Assembly (NCBI GenBank): GCA_006503535.1
Contig: QYRS01000009.1
Coordinates: 1,178,001 to 1,242,000 of the forward strand
DNA from: Arthrinium phaeospermum
Taxonomy: Eukaryota; Ascomycota; Sordariomycetes; Amphisphaeriales; Apiosporaceae
Direction: 5' to 3'
Length of the DNA stretch: 64,000 nucleotides
The translations under genes were made by a program, and so were the position numbers. Of the stretch, positions 1 to 9,501 are shown one piece after another. The notes beneath the pieces are model-generated. The model ran no database searches and was not told the origin of the DNA. It saw only the letters and a list, made by a program, of their open reading frames with translations. Each line of letters opens with the position of its first letter. Positions within the stretch are counted from its first letter, which is position 1.

Positions 1-134
1 AATCCACAAATGCTCCTAATTGGCACTGCTCTCTTGATCAAAGCGGCGACATCTCATTTATATACAGGGGCGCTGGTTCAGGAGGAGATCATGTCTTTGG
101 CATGGGCAGTTTTACTACCGGCGTGACCGGGTAA
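1..134 (+). CDS. Possible 3' end of a gene entering from the left
   Basis: A frame is open from the window edge to a TAA at 132-134. It reads a 43-residue, glycine-rich tail that includes GAGSGGDHVFGMGSFTTGVT. A second frame is also open from the edge to a TGA near 124, so openness alone does not prove coding. The glycine-rich reading looks more like a protein terminus. No domain is recognisable and the start lies outside the window. Confidence 0.3.
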   Translation, partial: STNAPNWHCSLDQSGDISFIYRGAGSGGDHVFGMGSFTTGVTG

Positions 135-406
135 TACGAGCTAAGTGGATTGAAAGCCAGGCACCAGGGGCTGACTGGTGCCGCCAAGCCTTTCTCTCGT
201 ATCTTTGCAGAGATCTAGGGGCGCGCCGACCCGGTTATGTGGGTTTTGACGTCTCGTCGGGCCGCTAGTTGGCCTTTCCCCTTTTAACGAAGAAACAATA
301 ATAGAACCACGAGGAATAACACCTTTTGATTTACCTATAATACTACTCTGTTGAAAAGCGTGGTGAACGTGCGCGAACCTCGACCAACTGATTTTAGGCA
401 CGTGGT
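135..406. other. Intergenic, no gene seen
   Basis: This stretch separates the possible left-edge gene from the stop codon of the first secreted protein. It probably carries the two converging 3' untranslated regions. No open frame here looks like protein. Confidence 0.5.
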
Positions 407-1249
407 CTACGTCGTCGCACTGCCCGGCCCGCCCTTGCCCACGACGACGGCCTGCACGACGTTGCCGGCCGCGTTGGTGACGATGTTGACCATGGCCTGG
501 AGCGGCGGGTACGAGTAGGTCCGCTGCGTCAGCCCGCCCTCGAGGAACGTCTGCGCGCCCGTGTAAGTCATGTTCTGCTTGTAGTTGCCCACGATGGCCG
601 CCGGCCGCCCCTCCTCCTCCCCGCCGATCTCCTGGATGTTGCCCAGGTTGTCGATCATGACCTGGACCTCCGCGCCGCTGCCCTGGTCGGTGATGGACCC
701 CAGCAGCCCGTCGACGGAGCCGACGACGCTGGTGACGAGCGCGGCCGTCGTGTCCAGCACGTTGACGAGCAGCGGGTTCAGGTCGAGGCTCTTGAGCGTC
801 CGGCTCACGATGCCGACCAGGTTGCCCAGCCGCACGTCGAGCTCGAGCTCGGCGTCGACGTTGGCGATGGTGATGTTGACCTTTTTGACGCCGACCTGGA
901 TGCCCGCGTTGATCTCGACCAGCCCCGCGACCTCGGCGGCCAGGTTGATCTCGGCGCGCAGGTCGTCGACGTCGAGCTCGATCCGGCCGACGTGCAGCTC
1001 GGGGACGCGCAGGAGCACGTCCGGGGGGTCGGCGGCGGCGGCGGCCCCGCGAGGCCCGGCGCTGGGACTGGGGCCGGGACCGGAACCAAGGCTGGGGCTG
1101 GGACCAAGGCTAGGGCTGGGGTTGGGCCCGGCGGTGGCACGAGCCGACAGGATCGGGTCGGGGGTAGGGATGACGGATCCAATCTGGGCCGCTACGAAGG
1201 AGGGCGCCAGGAAGCCCCAGGCAAGGGAGAGAAGGGAGCAGTTGTACAT
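407..1249 (-). CDS. Secreted protein of unknown function (paralog A)
   Basis: A single exon of 280 residues. I chose the ATG at 1249 because it begins a clear signal peptide (MYNCSLLSLAWGFLAPSFVA, cleavage near AAQ); the open frame upstream has no other ATG. After the signal come a low-complexity Ser/Pro/Gly linker (about residues 35-75) and an alternating acidic/hydrophobic region (about 80-200) with the motif ELDVRLGNLVGIV followed by LKSLDLNPLL. A C-terminal segment of about 85 residues contains NYKQNMTYTG and a TYSYPPLQAM stretch. The middle region closely resembles the divergently transcribed neighbour at 2085. It is probably secreted to the wall or extracellular space. I do not recognise a named family and infer no activity. 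Confidence 0.85.
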   Translation of the reverse strand: MYNCSLLSLAWGFLAPSFVAAQIGSVIPTPDPILSARATAGPNPSPSLGPSPSLGSGPGPSPSAGPRGAAAAADPPDVLLRVPELHVGRIELDVDDLRAEINLAAEVAGLVEINAGIQVGVKKVNITIANVDAELELDVRLGNLVGIVSRTLKSLDLNPLLVNVLDTTAALVTSVVGSVDGLLGSITDQGSGAEVQVMIDNLGNIQEIGGEEEGRPAAIVGNYKQNMTYTGAQTFLEGGLTQRTYSYPPLQAMVNIVTNAAGNVVQAVVVGKGGPGSATT

Positions 1250-2084
1250 GGTGAGCAGGAGGCTGCAGTTCTGAGATCCAAGATATTGACAGCGTATTGT
1301 AGCGGTTGGGAGCGAACATGCGAACGTCTTGGGCACACTGTATGGTTATATGCAGTCAGTAGGGCTTTTGAAATGATGGATTGACATGCGTGAACAAACT
1401 CTGACCCATACCATCTAACCCGAGCTATTGGATACCTAACTTTTCTTTTTGCAGATGCCGGGACGGAATGAGGAATTAGGCTTTGGGCGCATGCGAGCCG
1501 CTTAATTACTTGCTAGTTCCACATCAGCATGGTTGAACAGGACGCCCCGTGTCGTCGGCTCGGCAAGTATTGGTAAAAGAAACAGCATGGACATGCGCGG
1601 CCCCGAGACACCCTGCATGTTTTGCGCTGTGCCGCGTGGATCCTCGACGAACAATCACGATCCGTCGTTCCTGTACGGCCATCATGACGGCAACGGGCGG
1701 GGTCACTGCAAAGCGTCCCCCTACGGTGGGAGACACCAGCCCGCCGCGAACGGTCAAGATCGTCCGGTGGTTTCGCCGCACTGTCTCACGATTTGGGTTT
1801 CGGGACGCGGTACGGCTGCATGAGCCTACGAGTCCGGCCGCAGATTGCAGTTCTACATGCATTGCCATCGAACCATATGACGAAATTCTCCAGCAAAGTA
1901 ACGTGGTAAGAGTTTGGCCTAATGCAGAGCTACAAAGACTTGCCGTGGGAATCACGTTTTCGGGTGTGACAGTTCTTTCGAGGAACACATGCGCCATCTG
2001 TTCGTACAGTCTTTTGATAAGTAACTCCCCAACTTCGAGGAATGCGCTGAACGCACCTACAAATCATCTAATCCACCGCCCATA
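1250..2084. promoter_or_regulatory. Shared divergent promoter region of the two paralogs
   Basis: This 835-bp gap separates the start codons of two head-to-head related genes, so it should hold both promoters. Open frames of 157-178 codons occur on both strands here, but they overlap each other and show no protein-like features. I did not find a convincing TATA box or operator. Confidence 0.5.
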
Positions 2085-2630
2085 ATGAAAGCCCCATTTC
2101 TGAGGTCGCTGGCCCTGTTGGCGTCCCTCGCGCCTCTCTTCACAGCCGCCGCCCAATACCAACCCTACGAAGGCTACGAGGGCTACCTCCTCAACCAACA
2201 CGGCGACCCGCCCTCGGCCACGTACCAGACCGCCAACACCCCACCCAAGAACGAGACAACAGGCCTCAAACCCCTGGAGGCGCCCGACGTCTACCTCAAC
2301 GCCACCGTGAGCGTCGACGTCATCAGCATCGAGGTCGAGGACATCACGGCCAAGGTCAACCTGGACGCCAAGGTGCTCGGCCTGCTCAAGTTCAGCGCCG
2401 GCGTCGACGCTTCCATCGACCGCGTCAAGCTGTCCATCGACGACGTGCGCGCCCGCGTCCTGCTCGAGGTGCGCTTGGGAAACGTGGCTACCATGGTCGA
2501 CGACGTGCTGCGCTCGATTGATTTGAACCCCCTCGTCGCCACGCTCGGCAAGGGCGTCGGGAATATCGTGGGCAATGCGACGAGCGCCGTGGGCAAGTCC
2601 CACATTGTCCAGGGAGCGGCGGAGCTATGA
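2085..2630 (+). CDS. Secreted protein of unknown function (paralog B)
   Basis: A single exon of 181 residues with a signal peptide (MKAPFLRSLALLASLAPLFT, then AAAQ). A Tyr/Gly-rich stretch follows (YEGYEGY), then a region from about residue 65 that parallels paralog A. The strongest match is LLEVRLGNVATMVDDVLRSI followed by DLNPLV, against ELDVRLGNLVGIVSRTLKSL followed by DLNPLL in paralog A. It lacks the C-terminal segment of about 85 residues present in A and stops soon after the shared region. Several NXT/S sequons (NET, NAT) fit secretion. Function is unknown. Confidence 0.85.
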   Translation: MKAPFLRSLALLASLAPLFTAAAQYQPYEGYEGYLLNQHGDPPSATYQTANTPPKNETTGLKPLEAPDVYLNATVSVDVISIEVEDITAKVNLDAKVLGLLKFSAGVDASIDRVKLSIDDVRARVLLEVRLGNVATMVDDVLRSIDLNPLVATLGKGVGNIVGNATSAVGKSHIVQGAAEL

Positions 2631-3173
2631 ACGAGGAATATTAGAGTTGCCTCAAGGATACAGGGAAAGGGGGCACAAGGCCTGTCCGCTTGAGGACTAT
2701 GTGCAGTGAGGTCGGCGCACGTATCATGAAGCCAAGCGCGAAATCTACGTTTCAGAACGGAGCCCGTCTCTTTTCACGTTATTAGGCTCCCATAGAGCAT
2801 TTAAAATAGCATAGTAATGTTGTTTAGAACTGTCATTTCAGTGCGCCATTGTTGTCGGGTCATGTATCGTTCACGCAGAGCCAGTTCTGCGCCACTGCTG
2901 GTTGGGACATTACCCCTTACGAAAACGTCTCTAGGTGGAACAACGATGGCGATACCAACTTAGGCATGCATTGACATGAGAAACTCGAGTATTTTCGTCA
3001 CAATGATGGCTATACTGCGATGTCAAGTTGGTTTATTCTACATAGATGTCCTATCCCACAGTGGGCGCCAGTATTCCCAAATGCTTCCATTCCTGGGAAG
3101 CCACAGATAGTTTCGCAACACCAAGCACGTCAAGCATAGAATAAGCGACAAGCCTCTATCTCCCTCATCACGT
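2631..3173. other. Intergenic between convergent genes
   Basis: This holds the 3' untranslated regions of paralog B (plus strand) and of the gene at 3174 (minus strand). No coding sequence is seen. Confidence 0.5.
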
Positions 3174-4720
3174 TCAATCCCATCTTTCCTTCTCCTCACG
3201 CTCGTAGGCAGCTTTAGAGAAGTTCTCCCAGGGCTCAGGTTGCTCCTTAGCAACGTGGGATACCTTGAACCCCTCAAAGGTGACTTCTTCGCCCATGTAG
3301 GGGATTTCCGCTACACCTGTGAAGTGGGTGAAGTCGTCGTCGGTAAATTCGATGTATCCAAAACGAGGCTCGTGTAATATCATCCCCTCATACGTCTCAA
3401 AGCCACGAAGACGCAAGTGGATTCGACGGTGAGGGGATCGTTCCTTCTTAGCAGGCGGGCCTCGTTTGGCACCGGCCGAGGTCGCCTTTCGCTTCTTGCC
3501 TTGGGCGATGGTGTTCTTTGCCATCGTCTCTTGCTCTTCCGTCTCGTCCTCGGAGTCGGAATCTTCAGATTCTTCGGAGGAGTCCTCGGGGACTTCATCC
3601 TGGCCATATTGGACGTAGTTGTCCAGTTTCTGCTGATCCAGACTCAGAAGCATCGTTCCCTCAAAGTGAGTTAAACTCAGCCATCCCATCACGATGAAGG
3701 GCCCTGTCTTGGGATGATCAGGACCATTGCTGACGTCGAGAGTGAAGAGGTGTCGCGAAGGCCACTCCTCGGCTGCTGCTTTACATTCGACAAGGTAGGA
3801 GCCTTTGCACTTTTGCATCCGTGCCGGCTGCTTGCTCCTGGGGTTGGTCTTCGGGCCGTCCCTCTCCACCAACGCGGCGAGTCGGTTGTGCTCCTTCATG
3901 GCTCTATCCCACTTGTCGGCTAACTCATTTTCCCGTTCTACGCGGGATTCATCATCAAGATGACTTGCCAAGGCCCAGACAGCTTCGAGGTCCCAGCCAA
4001 TGCAAATGGCTCTAGACGATTCCTCGCCTCCGCTGTGAGTCTCCAGGCCGGTTATGCATTTAGCCTTCTTATGGAGCTGCGCTCTATTGGCAAACCCATG
4101 CAACGCCATAGGTTCGGCCGTTTTCGTAGGGTCGGGCTCACCCTGGTCGTCCAAGAAGTAAAGTGACAGGAACTTGTCGAGGTTGTGGTTGGCTTGTTCG
4201 CCAGGGGTCGAGCAGGCCTCCCACTTCTGTTCCTCTTTCCGTTTCTCTTCGGCGTTCCATTTTTCCAGCTCGTCTCTCCAGACTTTTAGCTTGTCGGCAT
4301 ACTTCTCGTCTGCTCGCATGCTTCGCTCAAGGGCGAGCACGCTCTCAGCAACGTGCGTACACTGCTCTACGGTCAGCGGGTACAAACATAACAGGTAACA
4401 ACGTTTGTACATGCCTTGCCACTTTCCACAGCAGTGCGGAGCATCTGCTTCAGGTCCATGGATGAGGTAGTGGACTTGAACGGGACTCCGTACCAGCGGA
4501 GCTGTGCAATAAAGAAGTCCTTACGGAAAAGCGACTTGGCTTTTTCCAAAGTGGACTTTTGGTCCGTCTTGTAGCGAAGACGCTCAGAATTGAAGAGTTC
4601 CCGCAGGCGGCTACCTTCTACGCGAGGATGACCGGAGCTTGTGCCGAAAGCCTGGTCCCAAAGGCAAAAGCCATTCTTTCTCAGGACAGGTGGATCCGGG
4701 GGCCCGTTATGATCCGGCAT
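3174..4720 (-). CDS. Nuclear-looking protein of unknown function
   Basis: Two exons, 4720-4415 and 4361-3174, give about 497 residues. The N-terminal half is charged and helical (LRELFNSERLRYKTDQKSTL; later KVWRDELEKWNAEEKRKEEQ). About residue 370 there is a strongly acidic run (DSSEESEDSDSEDETEEQE), followed by basic clusters resembling a nuclear localisation signal (GKKRKATSAGAKRGPPAKK). The last 80 residues form a conserved-looking hydrophobic/acidic block (GMILHEPRFGYIEFTDDDF). The 53-nt intron 4414-4362 joins the frames in phase 0 as a GC-AG intron: AAG|GCATGT, branch CTGAC, then CAG|TG. A 44-nt alternative, GTACAA to CCGTAG, is also in frame but has a poor donor. I do not recognise a domain family. 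Confidence 0.7.
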
Positions 4721-5378
4721 GGTTGCTAAAGTCGATGCTGGCGTATGTCAGCGGCTCGGTTCCGGTTTTGTGAGGGCTGGGCCGAGATGCAATGAGTTGG
4801 TGGACGCTCTGGATATTGACAATTGCTGGATCGGGACGTGTCAGCTTTGAATAAACAAAGAAGGAATGCAGACTTGATCGTGGCCGGAGGTTGGAGCTTG
4901 GATCGGAAGTTTGTCCTTATCACTTGCGGCGTGAGTTGCTTGCACCAACAAAAAACGGGGTAGCATTGAATGTTGTTGTTTCCCCGGCAAAGAGCAAAGC
5001 TCCGTAAAGTCACGGTACAGCTGCATAAACCGAGCCACTATCAAGCAACTGCTTCACTGCCTCTTCACTGCTCTTGCAACTAAATGCATTCTTTAGCAGG
5101 TAGATGTCCCAGGCAGGTGGGGTGCAAAGCTGGCTCATGGGATCGTGATTAGCAACATAAGTGACGATCCAGGAGCACCACATAACCGCACATCTCTTCG
5201 CTCTTTCCCTTTCTAAATCCTAGCTACCATCGACATACAATTCCAATTCCCTATGATTGGATCCCAACTTTGACCCGTTGCAATTATATCACCCAATACA
5301 TACAATCCAGTAATATCATTTTCCCACCGGCCCCTTTCGGCTCCGAAGCTCCCGTCGTTTCCGACTACGAAGCTCCCG
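4721..5378. other. Intergenic, promoter of the 3174-4720 gene
   Basis: This contains the upstream region of the minus-strand unknown gene and the 3' flank of the small membrane protein. No gene is seen. Confidence 0.45.
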
Positions 5379-5906
5379 TCACTCCCGGCTCCGCATCCCG
5401 CTCGTGATCCCCGCCGCCAGCTGGCTCGCCGCAGTAACAGCAAAGATATTTGACGCAAAGTTGGCAATGTCGGAAGGCACTTTGCACCGAGCCGTCAACA
5501 GCACCGGCGCCAAGATGGTCGCCACCACGCTGCCGACAACGCACCCGTAGAAGACGACGTAGTGGACCCTGATGATAGCTTGGCGGTTGTGCGAGGAAGA
5601 GGAGTAAGGACCCTTCTTGCGCTGGCGCTGCTCGCGTAGAACTGGAACGACGGTGCAGTAATTGGCCAGAAGCTGAAGCAGTGCTTGCCAGAGCAGGCCA
5701 AACAACTCTGCATTCTTCTCGCTGGTAGGGTCGTCATATTGGGATAGGTTGAGCTGATAGCCCAGGATGACGGCGGTGATGGTGATAAGAAACACAACGG
5801 TACACCAGAAGACGGCTTCGTTCAGTATAAGATCGAGGATTTGTTGGTATGGCCCGTTTGACGATTCTTTGGCCCATCTATTCCAAAAACGAAGTTTGTC
5901 AAGCAT
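5379..5906 (-). CDS. Small four-helix membrane protein, unknown function
   Basis: A single exon of 175 residues starting at an ATG (5906). Hydropathy by eye gives four membrane segments: about 31-52 (AVFWCTVVFLITITAVILGY), about 68-90 (LFGLLWQALLQLLANYCTVV), about 115-138 (VHYVVFYGCVVGSVVATILA) and about 147-168 (ANFASNIFAVTAASQLAAGI). A basic loop (REQRQRKKG) separates helices 2 and 3. The N terminus is charged and has no signal peptide. No family is recognised. The short coding sequence and lack of introns make it less certain than its neighbours, but four well-placed helices are unlikely by chance. Confidence 0.6.
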   Translation of the reverse strand: MLDKLRFWNRWAKESSNGPYQQILDLILNEAVFWCTVVFLITITAVILGYQLNLSQYDDPTSEKNAELFGLLWQALLQLLANYCTVVPVLREQRQRKKGPYSSSSHNRQAIIRVHYVVFYGCVVGSVVATILAPVLLTARCKVPSDIANFASNIFAVTAASQLAAGITSGMRSRE

Positions 5907-6787
5907 CTTCTCTCTGTCTCTTTCTATTCGATGTGTTCAAATTACAGATAAAGAAATGCTCTTGATTCGGGTTCGCTATGATGAGAGCTAAGACCCCCCT
6001 GGGATCAGATTTGAGTTGTAATGAGGCGGGTTTGATAAAGATCTTCTACTGCGAGCCGGTTCTATCTGTAATAAGTGAGCCGCGTTTCTCAATGTGACTT
6101 TACCAACCCATCTCCCCGCGCGCCACAACTAATCTGAATGCAGGTGGCCTTACCGAACACAATATCGCCCCCAAGAAGCACCAGAAAGGAAGGCGAGTGA
6201 CACCAAAACCCCCAATTCCACCCACAATGGGGGTGGCAATGCCTGCTCGGTCCCGTTCTGGACGTGGTACAGCATGGCAAGGCAAATGGGGAGCCAAGCC
6301 TCGTGTGACGGGAGCTGTCTTTTCAGGGCACACTCAAGCGAGAAGACGCGAATCATCGAATCATATTAAGACACTGGCTCAGCTTCGGTAGTTGGCAGGT
6401 TCTCATATGCGATAAAAATAGGAACCGGTTCGGCAATCGGCATCGGACGGTGTAGCTCTCCAACGTCAATGGATGAGGCTCAACTGGCCATTCGCTGTAC
6501 TGGCACTGGGCGAAGACCGAGGAAAACCGACGGAATGACATCAGCATCTGCATGAAGATCGTATCTAGAAGACACTCCTCTGTAATTGCGCAGAAGGGAA
6601 GAGAAATGCGTGTCTAAAGACCAGAAAGTATGTACAGTCCACCTCTAACGCAACCCATCTTCCAACGGACACCACTCTATATGCAGCAAGGTAAATATAA
6701 ACAAACCGAGGAAATGCAAGAGATCTAGTCATCTGACTCTCTTGAAAAGCCCAAAATGTACGACACGTGACATTGAACCCCTCCCTC
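5907..6787. other. Intergenic, no gene seen
   Basis: This lies between the upstream side of the small membrane protein and the 3' end of the MFS gene. Open frames here are short, mutually overlapping and start mostly at non-ATG codons. Confidence 0.45.
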
Positions 6788-8623
6788 TCAAGGCGCCGCC
6801 TGCACTTCCTTCTTCTCTTCCCGCAACCCAAAGTCAGTCTCCAGCTCCCGCCGCAAGCTAACCTCCTTCTCAAACAGCGCGAGCAGGAAGCAAGCCCCCG
6901 AGAAGACGACGCCAATCTGCCACACCCGCTGCACGCTCTGACTGTACACAGCCCGGACCTGGTCCGTGGTCGCGCCCCCGAACGAGTCAACGAGCGCCGC
7001 GGTGCCGTGGGCGTAGGCGTTTCCATTACCCAGCATCGCCCGCGCAGCCGGGTCGTCGATCGTATGCAGCAGCTGCCCGAAGCGGTTGTTGAAGACGGCA
7101 GCGGGGACAGTAACGGCCCAGATAACGCCCAGACTCCGAATAAAAGCCCAAGTGCCCGTGCTCAGCGCCGTGTCCGACTCTTGGAGCGGCGCCTGCACCG
7201 CAGGCAGCAGCACGGCCATGGTCAGGCCAGCGCCGACGCCGAGGAAGAGCTGGAAGAAGACCCACGCGGCAGGACTCGAATCAGGTCCGAGAAGCGAGGA
7301 GAGCCCGCAGCCCAGGGTGAGGAAGGCGAAGCCGATCAAATGGAGCGGCTTGTAGCGACCAAACTTCGTCATCAGGCCCCCGCCGACCGCGGCGAAGAGC
7401 GGGAACGAGACGGCCGTAGGGATGAGGTAGACGCCCGCCAGCGTCTGGCCCGCGCCCAGCACGGCCTGGAAGTAGAGGGCGTAGACGTAGATCATGAACA
7501 GGCCCAGCATGGACTGGAGGAAGGTGACGGCGAAGGCTATGGCCGACGTCCGGTTGGCGAACAGGTGGGGCGGCGTGACGGGCTCCGCGACCAAGCAGGG
7601 CGTCGCCTCGAACAGGGCGAAGACGAGCAGGCCCGCCAGGCCGCCGGCCAGGGGCGCGGCGATGCTGGCGTCGGACCACGGCCGCGAGGCGCCGCCGTAG
7701 GTGACGGCGTACATGATGGCGATGCAGGAGATGGTGAGGATGGTGACGCCGGCCCAGTCGACGCGACGGAGCTTCTGGGCGAAACTGCCACCCGCACGAC
7801 TTTGGACGTTCATGAAGAGCAAGGTGATGAGAATGCAGACGCCGCCAATGGGCAGATTCAGATAGAAGGCCCAGCGCCATTGGCCGCTCTGGGCCAGAGC
7901 GCCGCCGATCAGGGGTCCCACCGCTGAGAAGAGACCGATTACCCCGAACAGGATGCCCAGGTACTTGCCTCGATCTCGCATGGGCACCAGGTCGCACAGA
8001 ATGAGATCTACCATCATGTTGATGCCTCCCGCGCCAATGCCCTGCACCGCGCGCGCGGCAATGAGCATCCTGCCTGAGCTAGCACCACCGCATAAACCGC
8101 TTCCGAGGGTGAACACGGCAAGTATGGCGATGAATATTGGTCGTCGGCCCCAGAGGTCGGAAAGTTGGCCGAACAGGGGCTGAAGCACGGCACTACGTAC
8201 ATGACATCGTCAGTAAAGCTGTCTATCTCTTTTGATGACTACTAGATCAGATACAAGGCAAGTCAAGGCCCTAGCAGCTTACCCAGTAAGAAAGTAGACG
8301 TTCGCAACCCAGACGAAGTCAGGGCCAACATCCAGGTCGGAGGATATGGTGGGGAGAGCTGTAGCCACAATAGCGCCATCGAGAGCGCTCAGCAGGGTGG
8401 CTAAGAGCAGCGCAAGAAAGACAGTCCAGAACTGCAAGGTGGGTTTAAAAGTAGGCGGTTCCTCGTCGGCGGTTATTGTCGAGTTGTTTTCGACCATGTT
8501 GACCTGGGAAGAAGAAGACGTCGCGACCCCATCGACGACACTGCTGTCGTTCGGAGGTTTGTTATTCGTGTCGCTGACCGCAGCCACGCCACCCTTCTGC
8601 GGATCGCCAATCTGGGGAGACAT
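6788..8623 (-). CDS. MFS transporter, 14-TM drug/H+ antiporter (DHA2) type
   Basis: Exons 8623-8283 and 8192-6788, intron 8282-8193 (90 nt, GTAAGC...GTAG, phase 2), about 581 residues. The splice produces an uninterrupted family motif (VYFLTGAVLQPLFGQLSDLW, then GRRP). I start at the ATG at 8623; the open frame extends 12 codons further but begins at TTG. Helix 1 has the typical LSALDGAIVATALPTI. The antiporter motif C is present as FSAVGPLIGGALAQ, after RAVQGIGAGGINMM and RGKYLG. The family exports toxic compounds or secondary metabolites across the plasma membrane using the proton gradient; this protein's substrate cannot be read from sequence. A Zn2Cys6 regulator lies 0.9 kb upstream on the same strand, so co-regulation is possible. 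Confidence 0.93.
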
Positions 8624-9501
8624 TGAGAGTTGAATGAAAGTCGAAGGACGGTTATGCAACAGTGGAAAGACGAGTTAAGCGTGGATGGACCTGCTGGATC
8701 TCGGTGATACAGCGATCGCAAGGTGTTTCTGAGGGTTGGAAGCACCTCCCAAGTTCTTCGGATAAGGATGGAGATGATGGTCATCAACCTCCAAAAGATC
8801 ATGCTTGGTTTCCATGACCGCCTGCTGTTTTATTGAGATCAAATGTAAGTCGATATGTTGTTGCCTTCTGTCCATCATTTGGAATCTCGAACATTCAGAG
8901 CCCGACTCCGATTGGCTGCTGCTGACTTATTCGTAAGCTGACTCCGATTGGCCATAATTGTCAATTCCTCCCTAACAAAAGCGCCACTTATTTCCATTCC
9001 AGGCCAAAGTACGTGCTGTACTGCAAATCTGCCGGCCTACTGTCACAATGTCAGACAGGGGTCGCGGAGATTAGGGGTCCAGCCCACCTGCGTCTCTCCG
9101 ATTGGCCCGCGTTCTCCTTCAACGCTCAACCCGCGTACATAATGTAGCAAATAAATCAACAAATTATACATAAGCATCCATGGATATCTGGAAGCTTCAT
9201 TACAGATGTGTCTCTTTAAATGTATTTGATGACGGGCCGTAGCCAGTCGTACCGGCCGCGGCTAACTGTTCGTGATACCGCCACAATGGAGCTGTCGAAC
9301 GCGACAGACACGCACGATCGTAAGCACAAAGAGACAGTCAATCTCCAGATACTCGGCAGCAAGCAAAAGTACGCGTACGCACCAGACTTGGATCATGGCG
9401 CAGTTTGCTAATAGCTGCCTAACATGCGTGGCCCGAACCTCTTCGTAAAAACAGTCACTATCAGCTTCTTCTGGTCGGGTTCCCTCTATAACTGTTTGGT
9501 C
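8624..9501. other. Intergenic, promoter of the MFS gene
   Basis: This contains the MFS upstream region, including three CCAAT boxes annotated separately, and the 3' flank of the Zn2Cys6 gene. No gene is seen. Confidence 0.5.
8904..9105 (-). promoter_or_regulatory. Three CCAAT boxes, two inside a repeated 13-bp unit
   Basis: On the plus strand ATTGG occurs at 8911, 8947 and 9101, which reads CCAAT on the strand of the MFS gene, about 290-480 bp before its ATG. The first two lie in an exact direct repeat, GACTCCGATTGGC, at 8904-8916 and 8940-8952. The second is preceded by T, making TGACTC, which resembles a Gcn4/CpcA half site. CCAAT boxes bind the fungal HAP/CBF complex. Binding here is inferred. 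Confidence 0.45.

Noticed and set aside
1524..1997. 157-codon ATG frame between the secreted paralogs
   Set aside because: Overlaps a similar-length frame on the other strand and lies in the divergent promoter; no protein features.
6767..7927. 386-codon open frame opposite the MFS gene
   Set aside because: Arg/Glu/Gln-rich antisense shadow with no domain; the MFS protein on the minus strand is unambiguous.
8624..8659. Extended start of the MFS protein
   Set aside because: The extra 12 codons begin with TTG. The first ATG at 8623 gives a normal N terminus.
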